From the NCBI GenBank assembly GCA_019118565.1, contig DWYR01000005.1:37957-101956 (forward strand): a stretch of 64,000 bases of DNA. Direction: 5' to 3'. The position numbers and the translations under genes were made by a program. Shown piece by piece: positions 9,853 to 19,454 of this stretch. The notes under the pieces are model-generated. The model was not told where the DNA came from and ran no database searches. It saw only the letters and a program-made list of their open reading frames with translations. Position 1 is the stretch's first letter, and each line of letters begins with the position of its first letter. The stretch is from Candidatus Alistipes avicola (GTDB taxonomy: Bacteria > Bacteroidota > Bacteroidia > Bacteroidales > Rikenellaceae).

Positions 9853-10680
9853 ATGTGGACGGATGTTTTCAGCGGTGCGGCTTTCGAGCCGGTCAAGAGC
9901 CGCGAGTTACACCTCACTGACAGGTGCGACGCATCGCGTCCGTGGGTGGTGCGTGATGCCGACAAGCTCACGCTCGAGGTGGAAGGAGCCCAGTTGCATC
10001 GGGTGGTGATTCTGCATACCGAACCGAAGCAGTCCGACATTCGGATCTCCCTTCGTGAAGGGGCTTCGTTGGAGGTCGTACAGGTGTTTGCGGCGGAGGC
10101 TTTTGCCGAATTGCAGGTCGATCAGCAGACCGGCAGCCGTTATCATATGACGCTTTTCCAGCTCTCCGGAGCCAATGCCATGCTACGGTTCGATCTGAAC
10201 GGGAAGGAGATCTCCAATGAACTGGATGCCCTCTTCCTGGCCATGGAGCATGACCGCTGCGTTATAAATCTGCGTACGAACCATCTGATGCCGGAGTGTA
10301 CGAGCCGCTCGCTGATCAAGGGTGTTGCCTCGGGCGAGGCGCTCGGCGAGTTTCAGGGACTGGTCTATGTGGCACCCGACGCTCAGCGTATCGACGCCCA
10401 GCAGCAGAGCCGCAATATTCTGTTGAGCCGGACGGCACGGATCGATGCCAAACCGCAGTTGGAGATTTATGCCGATGACGTGCGCTGTTCGCACGGTGCA
10501 ACGGTCGGTCAGATTGACGACGAGGCGATTCTCTATATGCGTCAGCGCGGATTGGCTGAGGAGCAGGCCCGCCGTCTGCAGATCGAGGGATTTGCGGCCG
10601 ATGTGGTGGCCCGATGCGGTATTGAGACCCTGCGGGAGGCTTTGACCGAGGCTGTGGTAGAGCGACTCGATAAAATATAG
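9853..10680 (+). CDS. sufD: SufD-like Fe-S assembly protein, short form
   Basis: A 275-residue SufD. Family members are usually 420-450 residues, so the N-terminal helical part is largely missing; there is no room for it because sufC ends 5 bp upstream. The beta-helix core and the C-terminal motif CSHGATVGQID, whose His lines the cluster site with the SufB Cys, are kept, as is the helical tail (YMRQRGLAEEQAR). It should still pair with SufB. The start is the ATG at 9853, followed directly by a plausible beginning of the core. Confidence 0.92.
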   Translation: MWTDVFSGAAFEPVKSRELHLTDRCDASRPWVVRDADKLTLEVEGAQLHRVVILHTEPKQSDIRISLREGASLEVVQVFAAEAFAELQVDQQTGSRYHMTLFQLSGANAMLRFDLNGKEISNELDALFLAMEHDRCVINLRTNHLMPECTSRSLIKGVASGEALGEFQGLVYVAPDAQRIDAQQQSRNILLSRTARIDAKPQLEIYADDVRCSHGATVGQIDDEAILYMRQRGLAEEQARRLQIEGFAADVVARCGIETLREALTEAVVERLDKI

Positions 10681-10684
10681 TCTT

Positions 10685-11902
10685 ATGTGGGACGTAGAGA
10701 AGATTCGGCAGGATTTTCCGATCCTTGCACGAAGAGTTTACGATAAGCCGCTGGTCTATCTGGACAGCGGTGCGACGGCACAGAAACCCGAATGCGTGAT
10801 CCGTATGGTCGATCGTCTGCATCGGGAGTGGAATGCCAATATCCACCGGGGGGTGCACTACCTTTCGGAGGAGACAACGGAGATGTACGAGGCTGCCCGT
10901 CGGGATATTGCCTCCTATATCGGGGCTGCGGCTCCGGAGGAGGTGGTCTTCACGGCCGGAGCAACCGCGTCGCTCAACACGGTGGCTTATGCCTGGTGCG
11001 AGAAGCATCTCCGGGCGGGCGACAACATCGTGGTCAGCGAGATGGAACACCACTCGAATATCGTTCCCTGGCAGCTGGCTGCCGGGCGTAAGGGTGCCGA
11101 GTTGCGTGTGCTGCCTTTTGATGACGAGGGGCGTCTGATGATCGAGCGGTTGCCGGAGTTGCTCGACGATCGTACGCGTGTGGTCGCCGTGACGCAGGCC
11201 TCCAATACGTTGGGAACCTGTCCCGACCTGGCCCCGATCGTGGAGATGGCCCATCGGGCCGGTGCGATCGTCGTGGTGGACGGTTGTCAGGGTGTCGTTC
11301 ACGGAGGGGTGAATGTTGCGGAACTCGATTGCGACTTCTATGCCTTTTCGGGACACAAACTCTATGCGCCGACAGGTATCGGCGTTCTCTATGGGAAACG
11401 GGCCCTGCTGGAGGATATGCCTCCCTTCCTGGGTGGTGGCGACATGGTCGACCGGGTTTCGTTCGAACGAACGACCTATGCCCCCGTGCCGCTCAAGTTC
11501 GAGGCCGGTACGGCCAATTTTGTGGGAGCTATCGCGCTGGGCGAGGCTGTCCGCTACCTCCGTCAGTTCGATCTTTCGGAGATCGAGGCGCATGAGCGGG
11601 CCCTGTTGCAGCGTGCAACGGAGGGGTTGATGCAGATCCCGGGCATGAAGATCTACGGAACGACGCCCGACAAGTGTGCGATCGTTTCGTTCAATGTGGA
11701 GGGGGCTCATGCTTATGATATCGGTATGATTCTCGACAAGTTGGGAATTGCCGTTCGGACCGGCCAGCATTGCGCCGAACCGGTGATGACCCACTTTGGG
11801 GTAACGGGTATGTGCCGCGCCTCGTTTGCGATGTACAATACGCTCGAAGAGGCGGACGCTTTGGTGGCCGGTGTCGAGCGTGCTGTGAGAATGTTGAAAT
11901 AA
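10685..11902 (+). CDS. sufS: Cysteine desulfurase SufS
   Basis: A 405-residue PLP enzyme (group II) that takes sulfur from cysteine for the SufBCD scaffold. The PLP lysine is Lys225 in FSGHKLYAPTGIG, cofactor-stacking His is in EMEHHSN, and the active-site Cys363 is in RTGQHCAEP. Length is normal. It follows sufD by 4 bp. No sufE or sufU is in the window, so the sulfur-transfer partner is unknown. Confidence 0.97.
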   Translation: MWDVEKIRQDFPILARRVYDKPLVYLDSGATAQKPECVIRMVDRLHREWNANIHRGVHYLSEETTEMYEAARRDIASYIGAAAPEEVVFTAGATASLNTVAYAWCEKHLRAGDNIVVSEMEHHSNIVPWQLAAGRKGAELRVLPFDDEGRLMIERLPELLDDRTRVVAVTQASNTLGTCPDLAPIVEMAHRAGAIVVVDGCQGVVHGGVNVAELDCDFYAFSGHKLYAPTGIGVLYGKRALLEDMPPFLGGGDMVDRVSFERTTYAPVPLKFEAGTANFVGAIALGEAVRYLRQFDLSEIEAHERALLQRATEGLMQIPGMKIYGTTPDKCAIVSFNVEGAHAYDIGMILDKLGIAVRTGQHCAEPVMTHFGVTGMCRASFAMYNTLEEADALVAGVERAVRMLK

Positions 11903-11918
11903 AATCAAACGAAGAGAT

Positions 11919-12599
11919 ATGTTGATCGTACTGGAGGGGTTGGACGGAGCCGGCAAATCGACGCAGGTCGAGCGGGTGTGCCGTTTGTTGAAGGAACGTG
12001 GCGTAGATAGCCACTACCTGCATTTCCCGCGTTTCGACGCCCCGATCTACGGCGAACTGATTGCCCGCTTCCTGCGAGGCGAGTTGGGAACGGTCGATCA
12101 GGTCGATCCCTATCTGGTGGCTCTGTTGTTTGCCGGAGACCGTGCCGATGCCGCCCGGCAGATTCGCGCGTGGCTCGATGCGGGCGATGCTGTGGTGCTT
12201 GATCGGTATGTCTATTCGAATGTGGGGTTCCAGTGTGCCAAACTGCCTGACAAGGAGAGTCGGGACAAACTCCGCCGTTGGATCCTTCATCTGGAGTTCG
12301 AATATTATGCGATTCCCCGTCCGGATGTGTCGCTGTTCCTGGATGTCCCCTTCTCGTTTACCGAACGCAAACTCTCCGAGGCGCGCGAAGGCAATGATCG
12401 GGAGTACCTGAAAGGGGCGGAGGATATTCATGAGGCTTCGCTCGAGTTGCAGCGCCGTGTGCGCGAGGTCTATCTCGATGCCGCCAGGGAGGATGACCGG
12501 CTGCAGGTGATCGATTGCCGGAATGCTGCCGGCGAAATGTCCACCCCCGATGAGATATTTGCCCGAATCCGGGCCGAAATAGCACCGCTTATCAAGTAA
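11919..12599 (+). CDS. tmk: dTMP (thymidylate) kinase
   Basis: A 226-residue kinase that phosphorylates dTMP to dTDP. The P-loop is EGLDGAGKST (residues 6-15), the substrate motif is LDRYVYSNVGFQ, and the lid region follows near SEAREGND. It is 16 bp after sufS and overlaps the next gene by one base, so it is probably read from the same transcript. Confidence 0.93.
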   Translation: MLIVLEGLDGAGKSTQVERVCRLLKERGVDSHYLHFPRFDAPIYGELIARFLRGELGTVDQVDPYLVALLFAGDRADAARQIRAWLDAGDAVVLDRYVYSNVGFQCAKLPDKESRDKLRRWILHLEFEYYAIPRPDVSLFLDVPFSFTERKLSEAREGNDREYLKGAEDIHEASLELQRRVREVYLDAAREDDRLQVIDCRNAAGEMSTPDEIFARIRAEIAPLIK

Positions 12600-13723
12600 T
12601 GATGGAGAACGTCTCTTCCCGCCGCCGTTTCAAGCGTATTCTGATGCACAGCTGCCGCCTTGTGTTGGCAGTCGTTTTCATCGTGTCCGGATTTACGAAA
12701 GTGGTGGATCCGTGGGGAACCTCTATCAAAATAAACGAATACCTCTCGATCTACGGATTTGAGTCGCTGATTCCGGCCAGTATGGTATTCTCGATCTGGC
12801 TGTGCGGGGCCGAGATGATGATGGGATGTATGCTCCTGTTCAAGGTGAGGATCCGCCTCGTCTCGATCTTTGCATTGGCGTCGATGGCCTTTTTTACGCT
12901 GCTGACATTGTTGAGTGCCACGCTGATCCCGGTCGAGGATTGCGGCTGTTTCGGCGAGGCAATCAAACTGACCCCCTGGGAGACCTTCTTCAAAAACCTC
13001 ATTCTGCTGCCCATGTCGGCGGTCGTATGGGCCTATTACCGGCATGACAGGGTATTCAACTTCAATCTTCGGGAGATCATACTGACCGTCTTTTTCTTCC
13101 TCTTTACGATGGGAATCGGTCTGTACTGCTATCGCCATCTGCCGCTTATCGACTTCCTTCCCTATAAGGTGGGTGTCAATATTCTGGAGGAGATGGAGGA
13201 TGCCACCGATGAAGTTCAGGGAGAGGTGGAGACCGTGCTGGTTTACCGCAACAAACAGAGCGGTGAAGTTCGTGAGTTCGCCATCGAGGATCCCGAATGG
13301 CAGGATGAGAGCAAATGGGAGTGGGTCGATACGAAAGTGTCGGAGGAGCCCCTGCCGATGCACTCGCTCATCGAGGAGTTTGCCCTGCGCGACGGAGCGG
13401 ATGATGTAACCCTTCAGGTGTTGTCGACTCCGGGGCGGTTGTATCTGGTTTGTGTGACCACCTTTGACCGGGTCGGTCGCAAATGCAGTGAACGGTTGCG
13501 GCTTTTAATTGGTCGCGCGGAGGAGGAGCAGGCGCAGGTCGTTTGCATTACACCGCAGGCGTTGCAACCCGGTCAAACCTGTTCGTTCGGAGGCGGGATC
13601 GAGGTGCCTTGCTATAATATCGACGCTTCGACCATGAAGACCATGTTGCGGGCCATGACCGGTGTGGTGGTGCTTGAAGACGGGGTGATTGTCGATAAAC
13701 GGAACTGTCGCGATATTGAATAA
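12599..13723 (+). CDS. DoxX/MauE-like membrane protein (BT_3928 family)
   Basis: A 374-residue inner-membrane protein. The first 185 residues hold about five hydrophobic helices of the DoxX/MauE type, with the conserved segment VEDCGCFGEAIKLTPWETF between two of them. The rest is a soluble domain, probably on the periplasmic side, with cysteines at ITPQALQPGQTCSF and near the end. The family is common in Bacteroidetes; a redox role is assumed from MauE relatives, not shown. Its start overlaps the tmk stop (TAATG). Confidence 0.82.
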   Translation: MMENVSSRRRFKRILMHSCRLVLAVVFIVSGFTKVVDPWGTSIKINEYLSIYGFESLIPASMVFSIWLCGAEMMMGCMLLFKVRIRLVSIFALASMAFFTLLTLLSATLIPVEDCGCFGEAIKLTPWETFFKNLILLPMSAVVWAYYRHDRVFNFNLREIILTVFFFLFTMGIGLYCYRHLPLIDFLPYKVGVNILEEMEDATDEVQGEVETVLVYRNKQSGEVREFAIEDPEWQDESKWEWVDTKVSEEPLPMHSLIEEFALRDGADDVTLQVLSTPGRLYLVCVTTFDRVGRKCSERLRLLIGRAEEEQAQVVCITPQALQPGQTCSFGGGIEVPCYNIDASTMKTMLRAMTGVVVLEDGVIVDKRNCRDIE

Positions 13724-13742
13724 CCGAGTGTCGTAATAAACA

Positions 13743-13781
13743 AAACAGCCCGGAGGATCTTTATGTTCCTCCGGGCTGTTT
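13743..13781. terminator. Bidirectional terminator
   Basis: A perfect 15-bp stem, AAACAGCCCGGAGGA (13743-13757) with TCCTCCGGGCTGTTT (13767-13781), lies between two convergent genes. Confidence 0.85.
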
Positions 13782-13796
13782 CCATCTCTTTTGTTA

Positions 13797-14195
13797 CTAC
13801 TGCTCCGTAGTCGTAATCTCTACCTCACGGGTAATCGGAGCTACCTTTTCGAGCATACGGATGCCTCCGCAATGTTTTTCGTGGGTCAGGTCGATTGCCT
13901 GACTTGCCCGTGCCTGTTCGGTTGCATCCTTGCAGGCGACGCGGTAGGTCATCTGGAACGAAGTGAAGACACTGATCGTCTGTACGGTGTCGGTGTCCAG
14001 CGTTCCCGAGAGACTGATCTCCAGAAGAGAGGGGGTTACCCGCTTTTTCTCCAGGATGGCCATGGCGGTAATTCCTGTGCAGATCAATGTCGAGGCCAGC
14101 AGAAGTTCTTTGGGGTTGAGCTGGTCGAGTGTTCGGCCGTCCGTGAAAACATAGCTTTTCGGAGCGGTCATTCGAAGGGTTACTTGTTGGATCAT
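13797..14195 (-). CDS. OsmC/Ohr-family protein
   Basis: A 132-residue protein of the OsmC fold (thiol-based peroxide reductases and relatives). LNPKELLLASTLICTGITAMAILEK is the family's first Cys helix (Cys39), read as two parts LNPKELLLAST and LICTGITAMAILEK; the second conserved Cys109 is in EKHCGGIRMLEKV. Both Cys are present, so peroxide reduction is possible. Alone on the minus strand between convergent and divergent neighbours. Confidence 0.85.
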   Translation of the reverse strand: MIQQVTLRMTAPKSYVFTDGRTLDQLNPKELLLASTLICTGITAMAILEKKRVTPSLLEISLSGTLDTDTVQTISVFTSFQMTYRVACKDATEQARASQAIDLTHEKHCGGIRMLEKVAPITREVEITTTEQ

Positions 14196-14248
14196 ATGGT
14201 TTGAGCGTTATTGATTTTTCCAGATCGTGCAATAATCGGGCCCGATCG

Positions 14249-14278
14249 TTTGCCATTGTTGAAAATTGTCTATCTTTG
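14249..14278 (+). promoter_or_regulatory. Promoter of the TPR / outer-membrane barrel pair
   Basis: TTTG (14249-14252), an 18-bp spacer, then TATCTTTG (14271-14278). The TPR gene starts 135 bp later, so there is a long leader. Confidence 0.65.
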
Positions 14279-14413
14279 TCGAAGGATAGGCGAGCCTTGC
14301 CGGAACACCCGTTTTTTTGTGTAGGGAAGTCGCTTTTCCCCTGTTTTTTAGAAGGCGGATGTCGAGGAACAGACCCGGCATGACGACCCTCGAGAGTCAG
14401 TAGCTGTTATGAT

Positions 14414-17407
14414 ATGAAAAAGAGAATATTGTTGGGCTTGTCCCTCGGTTTTGCCTTTTTGACTTTTACCGATACCGTCGGACAGCCGCTCATGCCGGAT
14501 GCTTCGGCCCATCTTCAACGCGGTTGCTCGCTGTTCGACCATGGCCGTTGGACGGATGCCCGATATGAATTGTTGAAGGCTCGCGAGGGGATCCAACCCG
14601 ACAGCCGTTTCGATCTGCAGCAGATCGACTACCGATTGGCTGTTTGCGCCATGAAACTGGGTAGTGCAGAGGCTGAAGCGATGATGTCCGACTTTATGAA
14701 ACGCTATCCGGAGTCCATTTATAATAATGATCTGCGCTTTTCGCTCGGATTGCTCTATTGCAGTCGTCAGGAGTACGACAAGGCCTACCGGGTTTTTGAA
14801 TCGGTCAACTACAAGGCCCTGAACCGTACCCAGCGCGAACAGTACGATCTACGGATGGGATACATCGAGTTCATCCGTGATAATTATGACAAGGCTCTCT
14901 CTTATTTCGACCGGATCAGCCCGGCAAGCGAGTATTTCGACCATGCACTTTACTATAAATCCTATATCGCCTATTCGCGGGACAATTACAGCTGGGCCAA
15001 GAGCGGGTTCGAGCGGCTGCTCAAGAGCGAAGCGTATGGCAGTGTCGCTCCCTACTATCTGTTGCAGATCGAATTCCGCGAGGGTAATTACCGCTACGTA
15101 GTTGAGAACGGCGAGGATCTGATCCGTCGTGCCGCACCGCGTCAGCGTACCGATCTCTACCGCGTGATGGCCGAGTCGTGGTTCCGTCTGGGCGAGTACT
15201 CCAAACCGCTCGACAACCTCGATGCCTATGCCCGGACGGGCGGTGTCATGGGACGTGCAGAGAATTACATTTATGGCTTCTCGCTCTATCGCACGGCCCG
15301 TTACGACGAGGCGCGCGATTACCTGCGTCAGGCTTGCGGCGCGGATGATGCGCTGACGCAGAACGCCTCCTACCACCTGGCCGACTGTTATCTGCGCGAG
15401 GGAGACAAGCAGATGGCCATGCAGTCGTTCGCCATGGCTTCCAATGCCGATTTCGATGCGGAGATCGCCGAGGATGCGCTGTTCAACTACGGAAAGTTGC
15501 AGTATGAACTCGGCGGCGGCCACTTCAACGAGGCGATCCAGATCCTTACCCGCTACGTCGAGCGTTATCCGGACTCTTCGCGGACCCGGACGGCGCGCGA
15601 GTTGCTTGCGGCGGCCTACTACAATTCACACAATTACGATGCGGCTTATGACATTATCTCCTCTTATCCCGATCCGGACGGGGAGTTGCGGGCCGCCAAA
15701 CAGAAGATAACCTACTTCCGGGGCTTGAGTGCCTATGAACAGGGTGATGCCAGTGCAGCCAACCGCTATCTGATCGAATCTTCGCGTATCGGGGTGAGCC
15801 CCCGCTATGTGGCGCTCTCGATGTTCTGGCAGGGAGAGATCGCTTACGGTCGCGGTGATTACGACAAGGCTTTACGCGACTACGAAGCCTATCTGAAGCG
15901 TGCACCGAAAGGGGAGCGGGAGTATGCGCTGGCATATTACAATTCGGGTTATTGCTACTTCTCGGAGGAGAATATGCCGCGCGCACGGGAGGCGTTCCGC
16001 AAGTTCCTCGATCTGCATCCGCAGGCGGACGCTTATCGGGCCGATGCGTTGAATCGCGTGGGTGATACTTATTATAGCGACCGCCAGTTCGATCAGGCCT
16101 TGAATTATTACGGGCAGGCTGTCTCTGCCGGAGGTGCGGGTGCCGATTACGCCCGCTATCAACGGGCTGTGACGCTCGGTATTTTGGGACGTACGTCGGA
16201 GAAAATCTCAATCCTGCAGCAGATCGTGCGTGGGGGAACGGGCGACTATCTGGACGATGCAACGTATGAACTGGGACGAACCTTTATTGCACAGGAGCGT
16301 TATCGGGACGGCGTGCAGGTCCTCGAATCGTTTGTTCAGACCCAGCCCGAATCGCCTTACCGGACGGCAGCCTATTCGGAACTCGGTCTGGCCTATCTGA
16401 ACCTGGGCGAGAAGCAGAAGTCGCTGGCCGCTTATGACCGGGTCGTAAAAGCGGCTCCGCAATCTTCCGAGGCGAAGGATGCCTTGCAGGGTATTCGCGA
16501 CATCTATGTTTCGGACGGCGATGCCAACGGATATTTCGCGTATGCCGAGGAGAGCGGGGTAGAGGGCGACCTGACTGCTATGTCGCGTGATTCGCTTACC
16601 TTTGCCGCGGCTCGAAGGGTTTACCTGGCCGGAGAGTCCGAGACGGCGGCCAAATCCCTGCGCAGTTATCTGGACAGCTATCCCAAGGGATACTATACGA
16701 ACGATGCACTTTACTTCCTGAGCGATTGCTATATCAAGACGGGAGACAACGATCGGGCGATCGAGACCCTTTCCGAACTGGTCGACGGCGGACGCAATCA
16801 ATATACCGTACGTGCGCTCAAGACGCTTGCGTCGATGACCTGGACCGAAAAGCGTTACGAGGAGTCGGCGGATGCCTATCGCAAGCTGGCCGATCTGGAG
16901 AGTACGGCTGCGGCGAAGGGAGTTGCCATGAGTGGATATGTCAGCGCTACGATTGCGGCCGGAGACGATGATCGGATCCTTGCCATGGCCGACGATGTAG
17001 CCTCCTATACGGCTGCGGGTGACAAGGCTTGGCGTGAATCCCAGTTCGCCAAGGCGAAAATTCTGGATCGTCGTGGCGATAAAGCGGGGGCGTTGAAGAT
17101 CTTTGGGCGGCTCAGCTCGAATGTCCAGACTCCCGAGGGAGCCGAGTCGGCTTATTATGTGATCGAGGAGGCCTTCCGGTCCGGTGATACGGCACGTGCC
17201 GAGAAGCTGACTTTCGAATTCTCGGACAAGGGTACGCCTCACGCCTACTGGCTGGCCAAATCATTCCTCCTGTTGGGTGATATTTATGTCCAGAAGGGCG
17301 ATATGTTCCAGGCTCGGGCGACCTACCAGAGCATCGTGGACGGTTATACCCCCGCCGATGACGGAATTATCGATCAGGCTAAAGAGAGAATACAGAAACT
17401 CAATTGA
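14414..17407 (+). CDS. Large secreted TPR-repeat protein
   Basis: A 997-residue protein with an N-terminal signal sequence (MKKRILLGLSLGFAFLTF) and then tetratricopeptide repeats over nearly its whole length; typical helices are QEYDKAYRVFESVNY, GDYDKALRDYEAYLK and RQFDQALNYYGQAV. TPR arrays act as protein-binding scaffolds. Because it is exported and is followed 5 bp later by an outer-membrane barrel gene, it probably works in the periplasm with that barrel. This gene pair is common in Bacteroidales, but no function is established that I can name. Confidence 0.85.
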   Translation: MKKRILLGLSLGFAFLTFTDTVGQPLMPDASAHLQRGCSLFDHGRWTDARYELLKAREGIQPDSRFDLQQIDYRLAVCAMKLGSAEAEAMMSDFMKRYPESIYNNDLRFSLGLLYCSRQEYDKAYRVFESVNYKALNRTQREQYDLRMGYIEFIRDNYDKALSYFDRISPASEYFDHALYYKSYIAYSRDNYSWAKSGFERLLKSEAYGSVAPYYLLQIEFREGNYRYVVENGEDLIRRAAPRQRTDLYRVMAESWFRLGEYSKPLDNLDAYARTGGVMGRAENYIYGFSLYRTARYDEARDYLRQACGADDALTQNASYHLADCYLREGDKQMAMQSFAMASNADFDAEIAEDALFNYGKLQYELGGGHFNEAIQILTRYVERYPDSSRTRTARELLAAAYYNSHNYDAAYDIISSYPDPDGELRAAKQKITYFRGLSAYEQGDASAANRYLIESSRIGVSPRYVALSMFWQGEIAYGRGDYDKALRDYEAYLKRAPKGEREYALAYYNSGYCYFSEENMPRAREAFRKFLDLHPQADAYRADALNRVGDTYYSDRQFDQALNYYGQAVSAGGAGADYARYQRAVTLGILGRTSEKISILQQIVRGGTGDYLDDATYELGRTFIAQERYRDGVQVLESFVQTQPESPYRTAAYSELGLAYLNLGEKQKSLAAYDRVVKAAPQSSEAKDALQGIRDIYVSDGDANGYFAYAEESGVEGDLTAMSRDSLTFAAARRVYLAGESETAAKSLRSYLDSYPKGYYTNDALYFLSDCYIKTGDNDRAIETLSELVDGGRNQYTVRALKTLASMTWTEKRYEESADAYRKLADLESTAAAKGVAMSGYVSATIAAGDDDRILAMADDVASYTAAGDKAWRESQFAKAKILDRRGDKAGALKIFGRLSSNVQTPEGAESAYYVIEEAFRSGDTARAEKLTFEFSDKGTPHAYWLAKSFLLLGDIYVQKGDMFQARATYQSIVDGYTPADDGIIDQAKERIQKLN

Positions 17408-17412
17408 CGAAT

Positions 17413-19221
17413 ATGAAACGAATAACGATATTATCCCTGTTGGCGGCATTGATGCTACCCCTCACGTTGTTTGCCCAGGTGGAAAAACGGGTGGAGGTTT
17501 CCAAGGCTTATATTCCCAGTGTCGAGTACGCCTCGAAACTGGCTATTCGTCCCAATATGGTCGATACGGTGGTGATGCAACCCGAAATCGACTATGAGAT
17601 TACACCGCTGTCGCTCTCGACGCAGTTGGAGACCCGGACGATCCGTCCGGCTACGATGACCTATTGGGAGTTCGATCGTCCGTTGCCGTTCTATCTGAAA
17701 CTGGGTATGGGGTACCCGCTCAATTCGGCGCTGGATCTTTACGTATCGTCCCAGAATGCCGACATCGGTTATGTGATGGGATACGTCAACCATATTGGTC
17801 AATATGAGAGCGTCCCTTATACGCCGGATGACAATCATAGCGCCTTGTGGATGAACAACAAGGTAGGACTCGTGGCCGGCAAATACCTCGGTCGCCATAC
17901 GTTGGAGGGAGAGGTGAGCTACGAGAACCGAATCTTCGACCGTTATGGCATTTTCCCCAGTGCGTCCTATCCGACGTTTGATCTGGGAAGCCGCCGGATG
18001 TTCGGAGATTTGCAGGGACGTATCCGAATCGGCGATGATTTCAGCGATTTGAGCCGTTTCAATTTCAATGTGGAGGTCGAAGGCGGCAACTGGTGGAATC
18101 CGTTTCGAGACATTGACTTGAGGACCGTATCGTCCGATCTGGACTGGTTGGCCGGAGACCCTGCCTTCGAGAATGAATCCAACGTCGAGGCGCACGCTGC
18201 CGTTGGACGCAAATTCGGTCGCCACAAGATTCTGTTCGGGGCCGGATTCGAGGGCCGTTGGGGTGGTGCCCGCCGGATGGTAGCCGAGCAGCCCGGCAGT
18301 GATTACAACTATTACGACCGGATTATCTCCGGGTCGCTTCGCTATGGCTATCAGGCCCGCTCTGTCGATATGGAGTTCGGACTCGACTATTATTACGACA
18401 AGATCGCCGGTCGAGATGCTTCGCACAACTTCGTTCCGTATGCACACCTGCGTTTTGATCTGGGCAACGGCGGATTCGTTCCCTATGTCGAACTCGATGG
18501 CAGTCTGAAGAGCAATTCGTTGCAGGAGTTGATGCGGATCAATCCCTACTATATGCCCTCTTATACCTCGCCGATGCCCAAGAATACGTTGGATTATTCG
18601 TTGCGGGTGGGTGTCAGCGGCCGTCTGATTCAGGACAAGCTGAACTATCGGTTGTTTGTCGGGTATTCGTTCCTCGAAAATCATAATTTCTGGTTCGTAA
18701 ATCAGGGTTCCGACCCTGTGGATCGCAGTTTCGATCTGGCTCAGGGACGACTCAACATCATGTCGCTTAACGGAGAGATCGAATTCCGTCCGGTCAACAG
18801 CTTTACTTTCTCGATCGGAGGTCGTGCGATGACCTATACCGACCATCAGGATCTGAGCCTCTGTATGCCGGAGTTCGAGGGTACGGTTCAGGCCCGTTAT
18901 ACACATCCTAAATTCTCGGTGGGACTCTTGTTCAACCTGCAGTCGATCCGTTACATCTCCTCGTTGAGATATGAGTCTTATCTGGGCGCCGGAGATATAT
19001 ATGACGGCAAACAGACCTGGCATCGGATCGATGTTCGCTCCATCGAGAACTATCGGATCCCGTTTACGGTCGATCTGGGCCTCGATGTGAACTGGTTTGT
19101 ATCGAAGCGGGTGACCGTTTATGCCGAGGGGCGTAACTTGTGTAACAACCGCTATTACGACTGGGCCCGCTTCCCGCTTTATGGGGTTAGCTTTACGGCC
19201 GGTGTGAAATTGAATTTCTAA
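17413..19221 (+). CDS. Outer-membrane beta-barrel protein paired with the TPR protein
   Basis: A 602-residue exported protein: signal peptide MKRITILSLLAALMLPLTLFAQ written here in two parts (MKRITILSLLAAL, MLPLTLFAQ), then a barrel rich in aromatic strands, ending in GVKLNF with the C-terminal Phe usual for outer-membrane barrels. The ending resembles a TonB-dependent receptor (GRNLCNNRYYDWARFP), but there is no plug domain. The ATG at 17413 is used; a TTG at 17404 overlaps the previous stop. It is likely co-transcribed and co-functional with the TPR protein. Confidence 0.85.
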   Translation: MKRITILSLLAALMLPLTLFAQVEKRVEVSKAYIPSVEYASKLAIRPNMVDTVVMQPEIDYEITPLSLSTQLETRTIRPATMTYWEFDRPLPFYLKLGMGYPLNSALDLYVSSQNADIGYVMGYVNHIGQYESVPYTPDDNHSALWMNNKVGLVAGKYLGRHTLEGEVSYENRIFDRYGIFPSASYPTFDLGSRRMFGDLQGRIRIGDDFSDLSRFNFNVEVEGGNWWNPFRDIDLRTVSSDLDWLAGDPAFENESNVEAHAAVGRKFGRHKILFGAGFEGRWGGARRMVAEQPGSDYNYYDRIISGSLRYGYQARSVDMEFGLDYYYDKIAGRDASHNFVPYAHLRFDLGNGGFVPYVELDGSLKSNSLQELMRINPYYMPSYTSPMPKNTLDYSLRVGVSGRLIQDKLNYRLFVGYSFLENHNFWFVNQGSDPVDRSFDLAQGRLNIMSLNGEIEFRPVNSFTFSIGGRAMTYTDHQDLSLCMPEFEGTVQARYTHPKFSVGLLFNLQSIRYISSLRYESYLGAGDIYDGKQTWHRIDVRSIENYRIPFTVDLGLDVNWFVSKRVTVYAEGRNLCNNRYYDWARFPLYGVSFTAGVKLNF

Positions 19222-19310
19222 CGGCAGAGGTATTGCCAGAAACAAGAAACACGTCCAGATAAGGGCGTGCTTCTTATTTTATATTTATATGTAGTTGGAA
19301 GGCAAAAAAA

Positions 19311-19408
19311 GGGTAAGCTACTTATATCGCACCGCTACAACCACATACCCTTGCTTGATTCCTCACCTGGGGGATTCTGTAGGAGCTGGTCGTATAAGAC
19401 TTACCCGG
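19311..19408 (-). ncRNA. ffs: Signal recognition particle RNA (4.5S, small bacterial type)
   Basis: On the minus strand this folds into one long hairpin: GGGTAAG at the 5' end pairs with CTTACCC at the 3' end. Its tip reads CAGG-TGA-GGAA-TCA-AGCA, which matches the invariant SRP helix 8 (symmetric loop CAGG/AGCA, GGAA tetraloop; E. coli has CAGG-UCC-GGAA-GGA-AGCA). About 98 nt long. A T7 run follows the 3' end as terminator. A strong promoter precedes it. The protein partner Ffh is encoded at 46908-48242. Exact ends are estimated. Confidence 0.92.
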
Positions 19409-19410
19409 CA

Positions 19411-19441
19411 CAAAGGTACGATTTTTTTGTATCTTTGCAAA
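19411..19441 (-). promoter_or_regulatory. ffs promoter
   Basis: On the minus strand: TTTG (19438-19441), exactly 19 bp, TACCTTTG (19411-19418). It is a full match to the consensus and ends just before the RNA. Confidence 0.85.
19430..19437 (+). promoter_or_regulatory. mltG -7 box, inside the ffs promoter
   Basis: TATCTTTG on the plus strand, 17 bp before the mltG ATG. It lies wholly within the spacer of the divergent ffs promoter. No -33 element is seen. Confidence 0.65.
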
Positions 19442-19454
19442 AAAATCAATCGGA

